DNA of 64,000 bases from Dicyema japonicum (Eukaryota; Dicyemida; Rhombozoa; Dicyemidae), in the NCBI GenBank assembly GCA_011109175.1, contig RDEW01000004.1:830030-894029 (forward strand), given 5' to 3'. Below the pieces are notes generated by a model that saw nothing but the letters and a program-made list of their open reading frames with translations, was not told the origin of the DNA and searched no databases. A program made the translations under genes and the position numbers. This document shows positions 11,309 to 22,004 of this stretch, piece after piece; the first letter of the stretch is position 1; each line of letters opens with the position of its first letter.

Positions 11309-11520
11309 TTTTGAGAGAATAAATAAAGGAGAGAGGGTCCAGGTGTAGACTCCAACCCGTAAGGTAATACTCAGATCTAATATATTAACTGAGAGAACCG
11401 TTTTGAGAGAATCAAGGAGGGAGGTTCTGGTGTAAAGTCCAAGCTTTGAGGTGGAATCATATTTAATGCCCCTCCAGATAACTCCTGACTCTCGTTAATA
11501 AATTATTGTTATTATTATTC
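11309..11520 (+). repeat. Diverged tandem repeat ending in a TTA-rich tail
   Basis: Two related units of about 90 bp begin TTTTGAGAGAAT at 11309 and 11401, each followed by a GTGTAGACTCCAA- or GTGTAAAGTCCAA-like block. The second ends with TAATAAATTATTGTTATTAT. A related block is at 37035-37130. It may be a retroelement 3' region, but I see no coding part. Confidence 0.4.
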
Positions 11521-11724
11521 TTAGAATTGATATTCCACATATCTACAGTATCATTAATAGGATTTCTCTTCGTAGTACTACTGCTTGAAAAGTTTATAAT
11601 TGTGGAGTGCGTAACCACTCAACCTTCTGATCAATTGATCAGTTAATTAGCTGTTACATAAATCATAATAAAAATATAGTAAATTCATTATTACGCAACT
11701 TTTTTACGAAAATCTTTTATTTTA

Positions 11725-12335
11725 TTAAGGAAATATGTCGATCTCTGCTGTTATATATTTTTTTATTAAAAGACAATTATTTAACAAAGAATCAAATGTT
11801 AGTTGAGGAAGTCGGATGCGTGAATCGCGAACTAGTTCCCTCAGAGTATGGCCATTCCAATTTTTTGTCTCAGCCAGAACCCTTCTCGTTGATCCTTTTC
11901 TTTCTGGCAAGCATTCCTCCGAGTTCGCGCAAGAACTCAGCCATCATTGGACCAACGACTGTTGATGATTCGAACTTACAGGAGTAAATCGGTACCGGTC
12001 CCCGAGACAAGAATATTTCTTGATTTTTAGTTTTCCGCAGTCGAAGCAGCTGCTCCATATGTCTGAACAGATTTGAAAAGGTTCTTGTTTTAATATGTGT
12101 CAACACTAGTTGCGTCCCATACCAAAGATCTTCCAGACGTGAAGGGAAAAAGGGTCATCCCGTCAGGTCTCTTCCATCTCCTCGATCAAGACTCACTGGT
12201 TCAAGCTTTGATGAGAAACCTGTAGCCTTCAGAGCTCTGACGATCACCTCTTCAGAGCAGCGTGACTTGGTCATCCTTCGGCGCTTCCTCTGCAGAACAG
12301 CAGTGCAATCCCTTCGCATCGACTATTTTCCCGCA
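11725..12335 (-). pseudogene. RLE-A fragment (knuckle to C-terminus)
   Basis: On the minus strand, from 12330: CGKIVDAKGLHCC (knuckle), then [20 protein letters not shown] near 12150 (endonuclease core, identical in wording to the 28961-31045 copy). Frameshifts follow, and then VVGPMMAEFLRELGGMLARK near 11930. The very end (VRGN block) is lost. The 5' break falls directly against the 3' tail of a SINE-1 copy. Confidence 0.8.
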
Positions 12336-12339
12336 CTAA

Positions 12340-12665
12340 TAATAATAACGGCCTTTTCACAAGAGCCATAATATTTATAGCCCCGCATAGACAGGACACA
12401 CACTTTATTTAAGTAAAGAGCAGTTAATTTTAACTAACCATACGATTAGAACCAAGGAATGATCTTCACTTCTATTTTTTTTTCTTGTGTGTGGGTCCTT
12501 TCTAGACAATCCAGTTCCGCAGTGAGTATCCACTGATGACGGCGTCACTTGTCAAACTATTTCTGCATCGTAGATGCGTGGAACCTTCCACCAGGTGAAC
12601 AGCAGCGAGATTCGAACCCGCAACCTAAGCCATTTAAGCCCGACACCTCACCACTATACATTTCT
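12340..12665 (-). repeat. SINE-1, tRNA-headed, with a LINE-D-like 3' tail
   Basis: Read on the minus strand, it begins GTATAGTGGTGAGGTGTCGG (A-box-like), then GGGTTCGAATCTCGCTG (B box), then a body with ACGCCGTCATCAGTGG. It ends in ATAAATATTATGGCTC and a TTATTATTATTA tail. The tail matches the LINE-D 3' end at 22808-22832. Other copies are at 15470, 20985, 39215 and 39518. Confidence 0.75.
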
Positions 12666-12759
12666 ATTTTATATTTAAAAAATTTTTTATCACTATTTTT
12701 ATTTAAAATAAAAATGACCCACCCAAACCGCAGCTAAGAAAACCGAAAAAAGATCAATT

Positions 12760-14168
12760 AACTTATTTCACGGAAAAGGAGGTAATGGCATTCCTAAGCC
12801 AAACAAAAGTAACACATTCTCATGGTCCAGACGGAATTCCCATAAGCTCCTGAAAAACCTAGGCAATGAGGGAATCGGTACCCTGACCAAAATCTACAAC
12901 TGGTCGATTAATTATAACTCAATCCCAACGATATGGAAACTTGCAAACATTAGCCCAGTATTGAAGCCAGGAAAACCGAAAGAAGACCCAGCTTCCTTCA
13001 GGCCTATTTCTCTCTTATGCTTTGTCAAAAATTCTGGAAAAGATTATCCTCGCAAAAATCACTGAAAGGACTCCCGATGAACCGTTCTAGCATGGTTTAA
13101 AAAAGGATCGGTCCACAACAAGCTTCCTCACATCCCTGGCTAACTTTATTCACTCTGGATTTCTGTACAAGCCAAGACACCAGAAAACTGTGTTATGCTC
13201 ACTAGACGTCCACAAAGCCTTAGAATCTGTGCCGAGGAAGAATCTAACATTGAAAATCTACCAATCAGATATTTCTGAAAACCTCAAACGTTGGCTGACA
13301 AACTTCCTTAGCGGACGAAGAGGTAGAGTGTGCATTGGAAACATTCATTCTGTCTCCCGTTTATTCCCAAATGGAGTACCCCAGGGTTCGCCGCTATCAC
13401 CATTACTATTCAACCTATTTACAGCTGACATTCCGACGCCGAATGGAGAAGACGACCTGCTTCTGGATTATGCAAACGACATCGTCTTAGCTTCACGGGA
13501 TCAGAACACCCAAACAGCGACTGAAAAAATACAACACCACACGGATCGACTACTCGAGTGGTTTAATGAAAATCGGATGTCAATCAATACCGAAAAATCT
13601 GTTACAACTTTCTAAACCTCGGATAAAAAATTGTCAAACAGGACAATTGAAGTTACTGTGGAAGGAAGAGCATTGCCGTTCAGCATATAACAAAAATTAT
13701 TGGGTCTGACTTTCGATGCACACATAAATTTTACGAGACAGGTCACTACCGTACTGAACAAATGTGAGAAGAAATTCAACCTTCTGAAGTGTCTAACAGG
13801 TCTATGGAAAATTGGACATCACCCTATACTTAAAACGCTCTATTCACAGTACATTAAACCATGAATTTCACATGCGTGTATTTCATGGGGACCACTGACG
13901 TCTTATACGAACATCCAGAAAATCTCCGCAACCCAGAAAAGGGCCTTCAAACTAACAGAAAGATGGTATACATGGGAAAACATTAAATCACCGACCCCCA
14001 TACTAATCGAAAAAAAACAAAAATTGTCAACAATTCCAAAAAGGAAGTGCTCGCCCGCAACGAACTTGTGTAGGCTCAAGGCATCAACACCGAGCAAAGA
14101 TGAGAGCCTTGATCCAATTCGTCGGGATTACTTAGTTTAGTTTTTTCGGTTTGACAGTGGTCTTTGGA
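12760..14168 (+). pseudogene. LINE-C retroelement, RT domain to 3' end
   Basis: A broken RT of the LINE-C (Jockey/CR1-like) type. Readable parts are SHGPDGIP (12818), CSLDVHKALESVPRKNLTLK (13198), WLTNFLSGRRGRVCIGN, LFPNGVPQGSPLSPLLFNLF and the active-site block LLDYANDIVLASRDQN (13460-13500). The catalytic YADD has become YAND. Later, LLGLTFDAHINFTRQVTTVL and the C-terminal helices run to about 14130. The 3' region ending in TTTGGAATTAATTTAATTTT is also seen at 44880-44910. Confidence 0.75.
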
Positions 14169-14175
14169 ATTAATT

Positions 14176-14568
14176 TAATTTTAAATAAATAGTCTTGTGA
14201 TGGTTGAGGAGGTGATTTCAACGAATGACGAAATAATGGAATCAGGAGATATTGGATATTCAAAGGAATTGTACACTGTGGGTTCGAATCTTTTCTCGGA
14301 GTTAACAGTTATGTTATTAATTTCAGAAGGTCCTAAATTCCAAGTCAAAGTATAAGCCTCTTTCTTCCTATTAGAGTGGCGTCATGTGATCCACCTGTCT
14401 AGGTGGCGCCCAGTGCCAGGCCGGCACAAAAAAGGATCATTTGCTCTCCCCCACTCCACTGGAAGGGTTTTCACGACTGCAAATGTGGACGTCTTTTACC
14501 TTTTATGTTGATGGACTCTGTTTCTGTAGAAGTGGAAACTGGATACACTTAATTAGTTGTTTACTTTA
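14176..14568 (+). repeat. SINE-2, tRNA-headed copy
   Basis: A head with TGGTTGAGGAGG (A-box-like) and GTGGGTTCGAATCTTTTC (B box) is followed by a body with GTGGCGTCATGTGATCCACC, CCAGGCCGGCAC and GGATACACTTAATTAGTTGT. Similar bodies are at 44655-44960 and 53338-53690. It ends head-on against an inverted copy. Confidence 0.65.
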
Positions 14569-14705
14569 TTAACCCCGTTTACACCGAGAAAGAAGTTAAA
14601 GTAAACAACTAATTAAGTGTATCCAGTTTCCATATTTGCAGTCGTGGAAACCTTTCCAATGGAGTGAGGGAAAGCAAATGATTGTGAGGTATTGCACTAA
14701 GTGTC
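14568..14705 (-). repeat. SINE-2 3' part, inverted relative to the previous copy
   Basis: The block GGAAACTGGATACACTTAAT (14535) reappears in reverse complement at about 14612-14632, giving an inverted repeat of about 36 bp with a short centre. The minus copy ends in TTTCTCGGTGTAAACGGGGT, a tail shared with LINE-C at 60289-60313. Confidence 0.65.
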
Positions 14706-14739
14706 ATTCTATTTTTGTGATAAAAGATTTAGCTTTTTA

Positions 14740-15470
14740 AGGTCCTGAGAAGGATTTTGTCTAGAGGGCAGTTTGCAAGGTCACTATGAATTTTCGTTGT
14801 TGTTCAAAAATAGACCACGTGGGGGTAAAATAATTTAAATAAATATGATGTCATAAAAGTATAATCTCTTTAATTTTATGAGAAAATAAAATATCAGTGC
14901 GAATATGGATTATTATAAATATCAGATTTTACAAAAAATCGTTAATGCGTAAGAAAAGCATTTCTGAAGAAACGCGAATTTAATTATAAGATACCTCCAT
15001 AAGGGATTAACTCAGCTTGAAATAGCCAAAAAAGTTGGGTGCTCACAGAAATCAGTATCAAATATATTGATAGAACTAAAAAGGACCAATGATGAAATGA
15101 AGGCAGAACTCGAGAGTTTTAAAGCTCAAAAAAATCAGAATTCCGAAAAATTTCACTAATTGAGTATTACTGGCCGATGCACCAATCACAAATTTAGTTT
15201 TTAACTTTTTTGATTAAATGTCTTTCTAAACTTTGTTAGATATTCAAAGATGCTCAGATAATTTGATTGAGGTTGTGACGTATATTCTCGGAACTAAATG
15301 TTAGAATAATGTTATTTGGCATGACAGCATCAAAAAACATAACTTCCCCCACTTCAATAAGTTCAATAGCTTGTAGGTACTTTTTTTCCTTGACTGAGTG
15401 TGGGAACTGCTTAATCAGTCTTTAAATACTTAATCTGTTTTTCAGGCTTAATTTTTAATTTATTTAACAT
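14740..15470 (+). pseudogene. HTH-transposase element, copy 1 (degenerate)
   Basis: It is similar over its length to 18190-18830, from AAGGTC...GAATTTTCGTTGTTG through the coding part. The broken frame reads QLEIAKKVGCSQKSVSNIL, a helix-turn-helix like the N-terminus of Tc1/pogo transposases. The catalytic domain is absent. The right flank (to 15470) recurs alone at 8190-8330. Confidence 0.55.
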
Positions 15471-15750
15471 GGGGTCCCCGGTTCGAATCTCGCTTGTCTA
15501 TTCGGTGGAAGGTTCCATGCATCTAGGATTCTTTTGGGTTGAGGAGTGACGCCGTCATCAGTGTTTCAACACTGCGGAACTCGTCTGTCTTGAATTAATT
15601 AACATGGCTGTTCCTATGTCTTAAAATAGTGTGAGTTCTGCCTATGGCGGGTTTAAGTAATGGAAATATTACTTAAACCTCCTTGCCGCAAGGGCTGTGT
15701 TTTTAATTCAATAATCCCTGATTCGCCGAGAAAGAAGTTAAATATTGTCT
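15470..15750 (+). repeat. SINE-1 copy (plus strand), 5' cut, followed by a LINE-C/SINE-2 tail
   Basis: It starts inside the tRNA-like head at GGTTCGAATCTCGCTTG (B box). GGTGGAAGGTTCCATGCATC and ACGCCGTCATCAGTG are the SINE-1 body. The SINE-1 tail is not seen. At 15709-15745, AATCCCTGATTCGCCGAGAA is a LINE-C-type tail in the opposite direction. Confidence 0.5.
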
Positions 15751-15774
15751 TATTGCATCAAATCGCCGTATAAA

Positions 15775-16110
15775 AAAATTTTTATTTCTGTCCAAAAACG
15801 TGTTTGACATTGCAGAGATATGGACCTTAACGACGGTCATCACAACATCAGTCCTCACTTTTCGAAAAAAACAACTTTTTTAATTATTTCTAAAAACATA
15901 GGTTGCAAGGTAAAAATTTGGAAATCTTTAAAAAGGCCCCACAACATCGGTCCTCTTTTCAGCAAAAAACGAAATTTTTAATTTCGCCTAAAACATTCAT
16001 GAAGTGGTAAGGGACAAAAATAAGAGACCTTGACAACGGTCCTCACTGTTCAGTGATAAAATAAATTTTTGATTTTATCTAAAAAACACTTTGACATGGT
16101 AGGGAACAAA
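15775..16110. repeat. Degenerate tandem repeat, period about 87-90 bp
   Basis: Three or so units share a block like ACAACATCGGTCCTC followed by an AAAACxAxTTTTTxATTxxxxCTAAAAACA stretch. The marker GGTCCTC-like block recurs near 15861, 15950 and 16037. There is no conserved ORF across units. Confidence 0.5.
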
Positions 16111-16114
16111 ATGG

Positions 16115-17075
16115 AAGCCCTTCTATTTATTCGAAAGCTATGGGTCAATAATTTAACGTTCCTATTGATCTTTCGTGAAATAATTCTATTAAATATGCTT
16201 TATGGATATGAGGGTTCGTCTTCTGCGCAGAAGAAAAGAATTCTAATTCTACTAGAAAAAACCAATGAAAGCGGCCATTAAATTTGCATTATTGCATAGA
16301 CTACGAGACGAATGTGATAAACTTCTAGGTCAATAAAGTGTGTGGTCAGGGATAAGTAGTTTTAGGATAAGAACCAAAGTTCCGAACTCGTACATATCGG
16401 TGAGACCTAACTAAGGAAAAGAGGGAAATTGGAAAAGTGTCCAAGCCCGTAGTATGACTAAAATATTCTCCGACTAAATCCTAACATCTGCTCATTAATA
16501 AGGATCCAACTAGTTACAATCCGATCAGCCTTATTAAGTCTTTGCACTTGCTTAAACTCGATTGGAATCTCCAAATTAAATTAATTGTTTAGCAAAATAA
16601 AGTTGCTATCAGTGTCCAACTTCCTTCACAAATGGCAGAGTCCTAGCGTCGGATACCATGAATCCTCTAAAACGCCCTTATATCGTAGTAGGTTCAAAGC
16701 TAGTAAGCCCATCTCCAGTTAGTTCTTCCCCCTAGTAGGTCCCTTCCTCAGTATGTTATTCCACAGTAGCCCCAAGCCGCCTTGTAGGGACTAATTATGT
16801 AGTTAACAAAGTCTTGCGTAGAACCCAATTCGAATGAACACCAATGCACTTAATGATTTCATTTTTTATGTAAAACAAAATTTATTACATAGCAAGACAA
16901 TCAAATTAATCCAATTGAAATAATGGAGTAGCTGTTTCCCTAGAAAACTCCCAGGGAAATGATTTGGAACAGCCATTCTGTGCTGCCTCAACGTGGAATC
17001 TGAAAATTTTAACAAGCAAAGATATATGTACATACCATCTCAAATCAAGCATTTCCCCTAGAAAAAGGAAAGACT
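16115..17075. other. No gene seen
   Basis: Mixed-composition spacer with no ORF resembling protein beyond short chance frames. Recurrent CAGTAG/CTAGTAGG-like words near 16670-16790 have no clear structure. Confidence 0.35.
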
Positions 17076-17079
17076 GTGA

Positions 17080-17946
17080 TACCGTCGGAGTGGGTTAAGA
17101 AGCCCATCGCTATAGGCAATGTATTCAGGCGCCTGATGGCGAAAATTGCTGCCAAAGCAGCGAGCAAGACTCTACTAAACTTGGTGTTTGAATTCCTCAT
17201 GGAAGCGAGGGAGTAATCCCCTCAATCCGCAACTTCGTTGCCAGTTCGCCTGACACTACGAATGCTATAATAGTCAAACTGGACATCCGCAGAAGTAGAA
17301 TCCTATAAGCTGGCATCTCCAGGATCCCGGAATTTAGCAGAATGGTGAAATTCTCATATGGTTGCACATGCACGCTGATCTTTGGACAACACATCGTCGA
17401 ATCTAAGACTGGAGTCCAACAAGACGACCCTCTTGGTCCCTTACTCTTTGCCTTGGGATACGACTGTGTAGCATCGGTGATGCGAACCCCAATGAACTTA
17501 TGGCACCTGTATGATGCGACCACGGAGGAATTGGAAAATTGTGGCGGCAGAGATCAAATCCTCATCTCTGCACTTGCATAACTTGGGCTGGAACCGATTC
17601 CGTTAAATGTGATTAACGTTGCTTGCGGAAAGGACGACTTTAACTGTACAGTAACTACGATTTCTACTTATCGCCGGGATGTCTCGGTCACCCGACTCGA
17701 AAACGCAATTTTCTAGGCTCTCTTCTGGCAGTAATATGTCAACTTGCCTTGAAGAGACAAATGCATTGTTCAACTATTCACATCCAATTTACAAATCCTG
17801 GACTCTCAACGTCTTTATTCTTCCTCGGAACTTTCACCTTACGACTCCTTTTTTTCTACGGACAGCCCATGTTTCACGGACATGATCTTCTTAGAGCCAT
17901 AGACGCGAAACTGAAGACTGTCGTGGAAGAAACACTTACATTTTTT
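17080..17946 (+). pseudogene. RLE-A reverse transcriptase fragment
   Basis: In alternating frames: KKPIAIGNVFRRLMAKIAAK (17095-17160), IVKLDIRRS (17270), then KTGVQQDDPLGPLLFALGYD (17405-17465). WHLYDATT stands in place of the active-site YLDDAT of the 29545 copy. Last comes a C-terminal stretch to about 17946. RT motifs are in the right order, but several stops occur and the catalytic first Asp is lost. The knuckle and endonuclease are missing. Confidence 0.7.
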
Positions 17947-17960
17947 TGATAAACTAAAGA

Positions 17961-18182
17961 TTAAACAAGTGCAATCATTTCATCCGTCCCCCTGGAATAG
18001 AAACAATCGCATTTGCTAAACAAAATCAATTTGCTAACAGTTCCCCCATGACCGTAGACCGAGGACAAGCGTACACCAGTCAAAGAATCCCACAAATTTA
18101 TTGATCCGTCCATGTGACCAGAAATATGGGGGTGGTCAATATTGAGAGGATTGACTGCTCTCATCATTGTGCATGGAATCAA
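17961..18182 (-). pseudogene. Orphan WD40-like fragment
   Basis: The 73-residue frame contains HPHISGHMDGSINLWDSLTG, followed by VYGHGGTVSKLILF. It has the GH...WD layout of one WD40 blade and the start of the next. A WD40 protein normally needs about seven blades, and no further blades are found nearby. It sits between an RLE-A remnant and a DNA transposon. It is most likely a stranded exon or a fragment carried by a mobile element. Confidence 0.4.
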
Positions 18183-18189
18183 CTACATT

Positions 18190-18830
18190 TAGGGGGTTTT
18201 GAAATATCTGAGAAGGATTCGAGAGAGGACTGTTTGGAAGGTCCCTGCGAATTTTCGTTGTTGTTGAAAGATAGACCACGTGGAGTAAAATAAAATCTGA
18301 AATTTTGAAATTAAATAAATATGACGTTATAATAGTATAATCTCTCAAATTTTATCAAAAAATCAAATATCAGTACGAATTAGATTATCATAAATATCAG
18401 ATTTTACAAAAAATCGCAAATGGGTAAAAGCAAAGACATTTCGCACAAAACAAAGGAGTCAGTTTTGGAATATAACGAGACTGGACTTACTCAGTTTGAA
18501 ATATCAAAAAAAGTTGGGTGCTCTCAGTCTACAGTATCCAGAATAGTGAAGAAGGCTCAAATAAGACTGAATAAAAGGAAAGTTGTAAAACCCGGAGAAA
18601 TTGAGAAACTTTATACTCATAAAAGTCAGAACCGCGAAATATTGCATAAAAATGAACAGGTCTACCAAAAAAGTATTACTAGTCTCTCTAAGAATGACGA
18701 ATTTGGGTTTCAACAACTTTTCGAATAAAAATATCATTCTAAACTTTGTTAGATATTAAAAGTCGCGTAGATAATTCGATTGAGGCTGTGACGTATTTCC
18801 TGCACTTAAATGTTCAAAATATAGCTCTCC
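18190..18830 (+). mobile_element. HTH-transposase element, copy 2, with an intact short HTH ORF
   Basis: The ORF 18420-18728 (102 aa) starts MGKSKDISHKTKESVLEYNE and continues QFEISKKVGCSQSTVSRIVK, a helix-turn-helix of the type at the N-terminus of Tc1/pogo transposases. A Lys-rich tail follows and then a stop; no DDE domain is present. The flanks on both sides match copy 1 at 14740-15470, so the repeat extends beyond the ORF. Either the protein is truncated or it is a stand-alone DNA-binding protein of a non-autonomous element. Confidence 0.55.
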
Positions 18831-18989
18831 CCCAGTTCAATGGGTTCCCACAGCTGGGTTCTGGGAGGACTTGTCTTTTATCGTTTTTTGAAGGGATCCC
18901 CACAGATGTAGTTGTGGAAGGACTTGTCTCCCCACAACTGCGATCGTCGGAACTGGAGACGTTTAATAGTCATAACTACTCTCTCGGTT

Positions 18990-20165
18990 GAATAATCAAA
19001 AAATATTTGAAAATCCTTGACTGAGAATATCCTTTGGAAATTTTCCAAGTATATTCTTGAAATGACAATTTGAGGTAGACTAGAGTGCTGAATTTATATG
19101 AGTGGGAGAGGTCGATTTATATTTGGAGATCAAAATATATCATTTGACGTCTACAAGGATACCGTAGCTCAGAGTCGAGGCATTATCTTAACGGGGGGAT
19201 GAAGGATATCTACCCCGTTATCCAAGAGGACTGCATAAGTGGGACCCATTGATTATTCAGAAAAGCAAATAATATGAGATTTGTTAGAGCTTTGATGAAA
19301 GGCTTTAGTATCACAGTTGGGTCTAAAAAAAGTGTCTGATCGAAAAGAAAATGTTCTAATTATCTTTTTTTAATTTTCACATTACCCCCAGGTGACACGT
19401 GTGCGAACTACTAATCTGCGACTGTCTTAGATTTTACTGTCCTGAGAATTCTATCGTGAGGCTTCATAAATCGTTTAAAGTAAATTTTTAGCTTTTTCCT
19501 CATTTTTTTCCTATCACCAGAAGAACGTGGTAGGGGTTCAAGTTATAAAGGAATTTAGTCCACCAAACTACGTCACACGCTAGATCTCCCTTGAAATCCG
19601 TATATAGTGACAATCTCGACCCGTCCACGACAAAATGTTCATACTTTTTGGATCGTAGTCATATTCCAAGTGAAATTGAGTTTAATAAAAACCCACTTCT
19701 TCCCATTTTGTGAGCAAAAAAGACGTCATGCAGCTGGGAGACATCGAATATCAGAAGTTCTGAACAAAGGAATTGTCGGTTCCACAAAGTCAGGATTCGA
19801 AACCTTTCCAACCCAAACTAACCTGAATATTAAAAAATTATGTTTTTTGAATGATGACCTGGTATTCTTGTTCTGCCCTTTGGATGATCATTTTCTTCTG
19901 TGCTCCTAAATTTCAATTTTCTACGTGTTAAGCTCCTTGTAAGTTCCTCCTTTAAATCGGTGCTACTTCCGAATAAAGCTATTTTGATTAGAGGTGGGGG
20001 AAACTAGCGAAAAGGACCGATTGGTAGTCTCAAACTGAAGAAAGCCTAAACCACGAGTTGGCCAAATAAATTATTTGTCCTCTAAAATTGTCACTGTAAT
20101 CATCAATAAATTTCACAGTACACCAATAAAGTGCGCGGGTACGCTGAAATTGATTGGACTCATCA
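18990..20165. other. No gene seen
   Basis: Spacer of ordinary composition. The longest frames (for example 19607-19909) show no family resemblance or repeat. I see nothing that supports a feature. Confidence 0.35.
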
Positions 20166-20172
20166 AATTATG

Positions 20173-20439
20173 TTAATTGTTAGTAAAATCAAATTCATCA
20201 TTGCTATCACAGTCTCCGACTTCTCTCACGCAATTTATGGGTTCCTCGGACTTTGGCATCAAATATGTTATTTTTTCAACCACACTGGAAGACCGCCTGA
20301 ATTTTTCTATATTTTTATCAATCTGGCTCAGTCGTCTGGTCTTTTCTAGTTCCATTAATTTCTGAGTCTGATTATGCAGTATTTCTGCGTGTCTGTTTCT
20401 GGCTAAACTGGTTTTCCTGAGGAGATCGTGTTCCGACAT
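20173..20439 (-). CDS. Small hypothetical protein, charged and helical, 88 aa
   Basis: Single open frame MSEHDLLRKTSLARNRHAEI... to ...SNDEFDFTNN. It starts with a helix-prone, Lys/Arg/Glu-rich N-terminal half and ends with an acidic tail. Codon use and composition resemble the host genes here more than the transposon remnants. Its upstream side is AT-rich. No family was recognised; a small coiled-coil adaptor is possible but unproven. Confidence 0.4.
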   Translation of the reverse strand: MSEHDLLRKTSLARNRHAEILHNQTQKLMELEKTRRLSQIDKNIEKFRRSSSVVEKITYLMPKSEEPINCVREVGDCDSNDEFDFTNN

Positions 20440-20980
20440 TGTAGTATAACGTAATTTGAATAATTTATCTTTTTAGTACGACACGTGTATCCTTAACAGT
20501 AGAATTTACAGTACATCATGTACATTGAAGAATAGCTGCATTTTTGCCAAAACTAAAAAATCAATTTTTACGTACAAATTGCATTAAGATGGCTGAGAGT
20601 AACTATTTACAGTTTTTTGAGATGGGGGATATTTTGAAACCCCTGAAATGATATTGAATGAAGATGGAAATTCAGCTAGAGCAATCACGTTAATACGAAA
20701 CTGTTGGGAACTCACTATGAAACCGAAACGAACAGTGTTGGGAATGTAACTAATCAGTATGATCAGGATATGACCATTAACTAGGAGGGAGAGGAAGAGG
20801 TAAAATAGCAAGTCGGTAGCTCATCTAGAGAAGAGGGCCGAGAATATATCGATTTAGATGATATTTACACATTTTGAAATACTGTATATTTACTTCTACA
20901 CATTAGATTCAGGAACTATTCTATTAAATACTGCATTTTTCGAAGAGCCACATTAGCTACAGATCCACACAGGAAGGAAA
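20440..20980. other. No gene seen
   Basis: AT-rich spacer. The minus frame 20811-20584 is hydrophobic at its start but has no other support. Confidence 0.3.
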
Positions 20981-20984
20981 ACGT

Positions 20985-21185
20985 TCATTTTAAGAACCAA
21001 GGAATGCTTTTCACTTCTTTTTGTTTTTGTTGGATGTGAGTCCTTTTTAGACGATCCGTTCTGCAATGAGATTTTCACTGATGACCGCAAGCCAAAAATG
21101 TTGATGCGCGGAACCTTACGCAGAATGTATAGCAGCAAGATTCGAACTAGGGGCCATCAGGCCACTCGTTACAATACGCCGCCCT
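20985..21185 (-). repeat. SINE-1 copy, long variant
   Basis: On the minus strand the tRNA-like head ends in TAGTTCGAATCTTGCTGC (B box). It is followed by GGTTCCGCGCATC and a body with GTCATCAGTGAAAATCTCAT and GACTCACATCCAAC, as in the 12340-12665 copy. The 3' tail is cut. Confidence 0.6.
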
Positions 21186-21189
21186 AAAT

Positions 21190-21730
21190 TATAAATATTT
21201 TCAGAAAATCAAAATAAACTGGTAATTTACATAATAAAGAAGTGACGTCAATAATTCAATGCTCGAGAATAGTGTAAGAGTTGGGTTCGCTTCAGGCGTG
21301 ACTTTGGGTCGATTTTAGTGCAATCAAGTTACAACCAGGTAGACTACCCATCTTATGTATTTTCAGTGAACATGCCTGATTGCCCCCTGGCGGCGAAGTG
21401 AATAAAATTTGGGTTAACTGAATATTTCGATTCTAATTAAGCTTGTTGACACGCAAAAAAATCAATGATGATATCGATTATTTAGTGGGAGACAGCGATT
21501 CGCAAAGTTTCTGAATTAAAATTTTTTCCTAACAAAAAAATGGAAGAATTTGGACTGATCGGTTTGGTTGGAACACAAAATAGATGATTCTCCATTCAAT
21601 TTTCGGCCCCCGGATATTTCATGCATCTACACACTTTTTTCGAAACTTAACATTTCCTGTCTTCCTTATGAATTTTCTATCAACTCACAAGGAAATCTTT
21701 TTTGGAATTTATGTGGGACATTTGTAACTA
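21190..21730. other. No gene seen
   Basis: AT-rich spacer before the LINE-D fragments. The plus frame at 21568 is a chance frame that runs into LINE-D sequence. Confidence 0.3.
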
Positions 21731-21734
21731 CTCC

Positions 21735-21925
21735 GCCACGGTATGGGGATCCCTGCCAACATAGCAATGGAGGAGTATTTTATCTTAGAGGCTTCGCGTT
21801 TCCACGGTCGGCCGAGGACAACACTGCCGGTAATCCTAGATGAAGATTTCAGGAGGATTGGAAAGTGTCTTAAAGACGGGGATGATCTAGATATGCTACG
21901 GAACATGGCAACGGATCGATGTTAA
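21735..21925 (+). pseudogene. LINE-D C-terminal fragment
   Basis: The frame reads GIPANIAMEEYFILEASRFH, then GRPRTTLPVILDEDFRRIGK and LKDGDDLDMLRNMATDRC. This matches the last 60 residues of the next LINE-D copy (NIAMEDYSSSN...RPRTTLPVVLQ). Confidence 0.7.
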
Positions 21926-22004
21926 TTAGATTGTTACCTTTTCTTGTTGCACATGCTTTTTCATGATCTTGGCATCGCCTACGTGCCTATAATAATTTGT
22001 AACT

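Noticed and set aside
12590-12662. A true tRNA gene on the minus strand
   Set aside because: A- and B-box-like motifs are present, but it is followed by the SINE body and LINE-like tail and recurs as a dispersed repeat.
12549-12737. Plus-strand ORF of 62 codons
   Set aside because: It reads through the antisense of a SINE-1 tRNA-like head.
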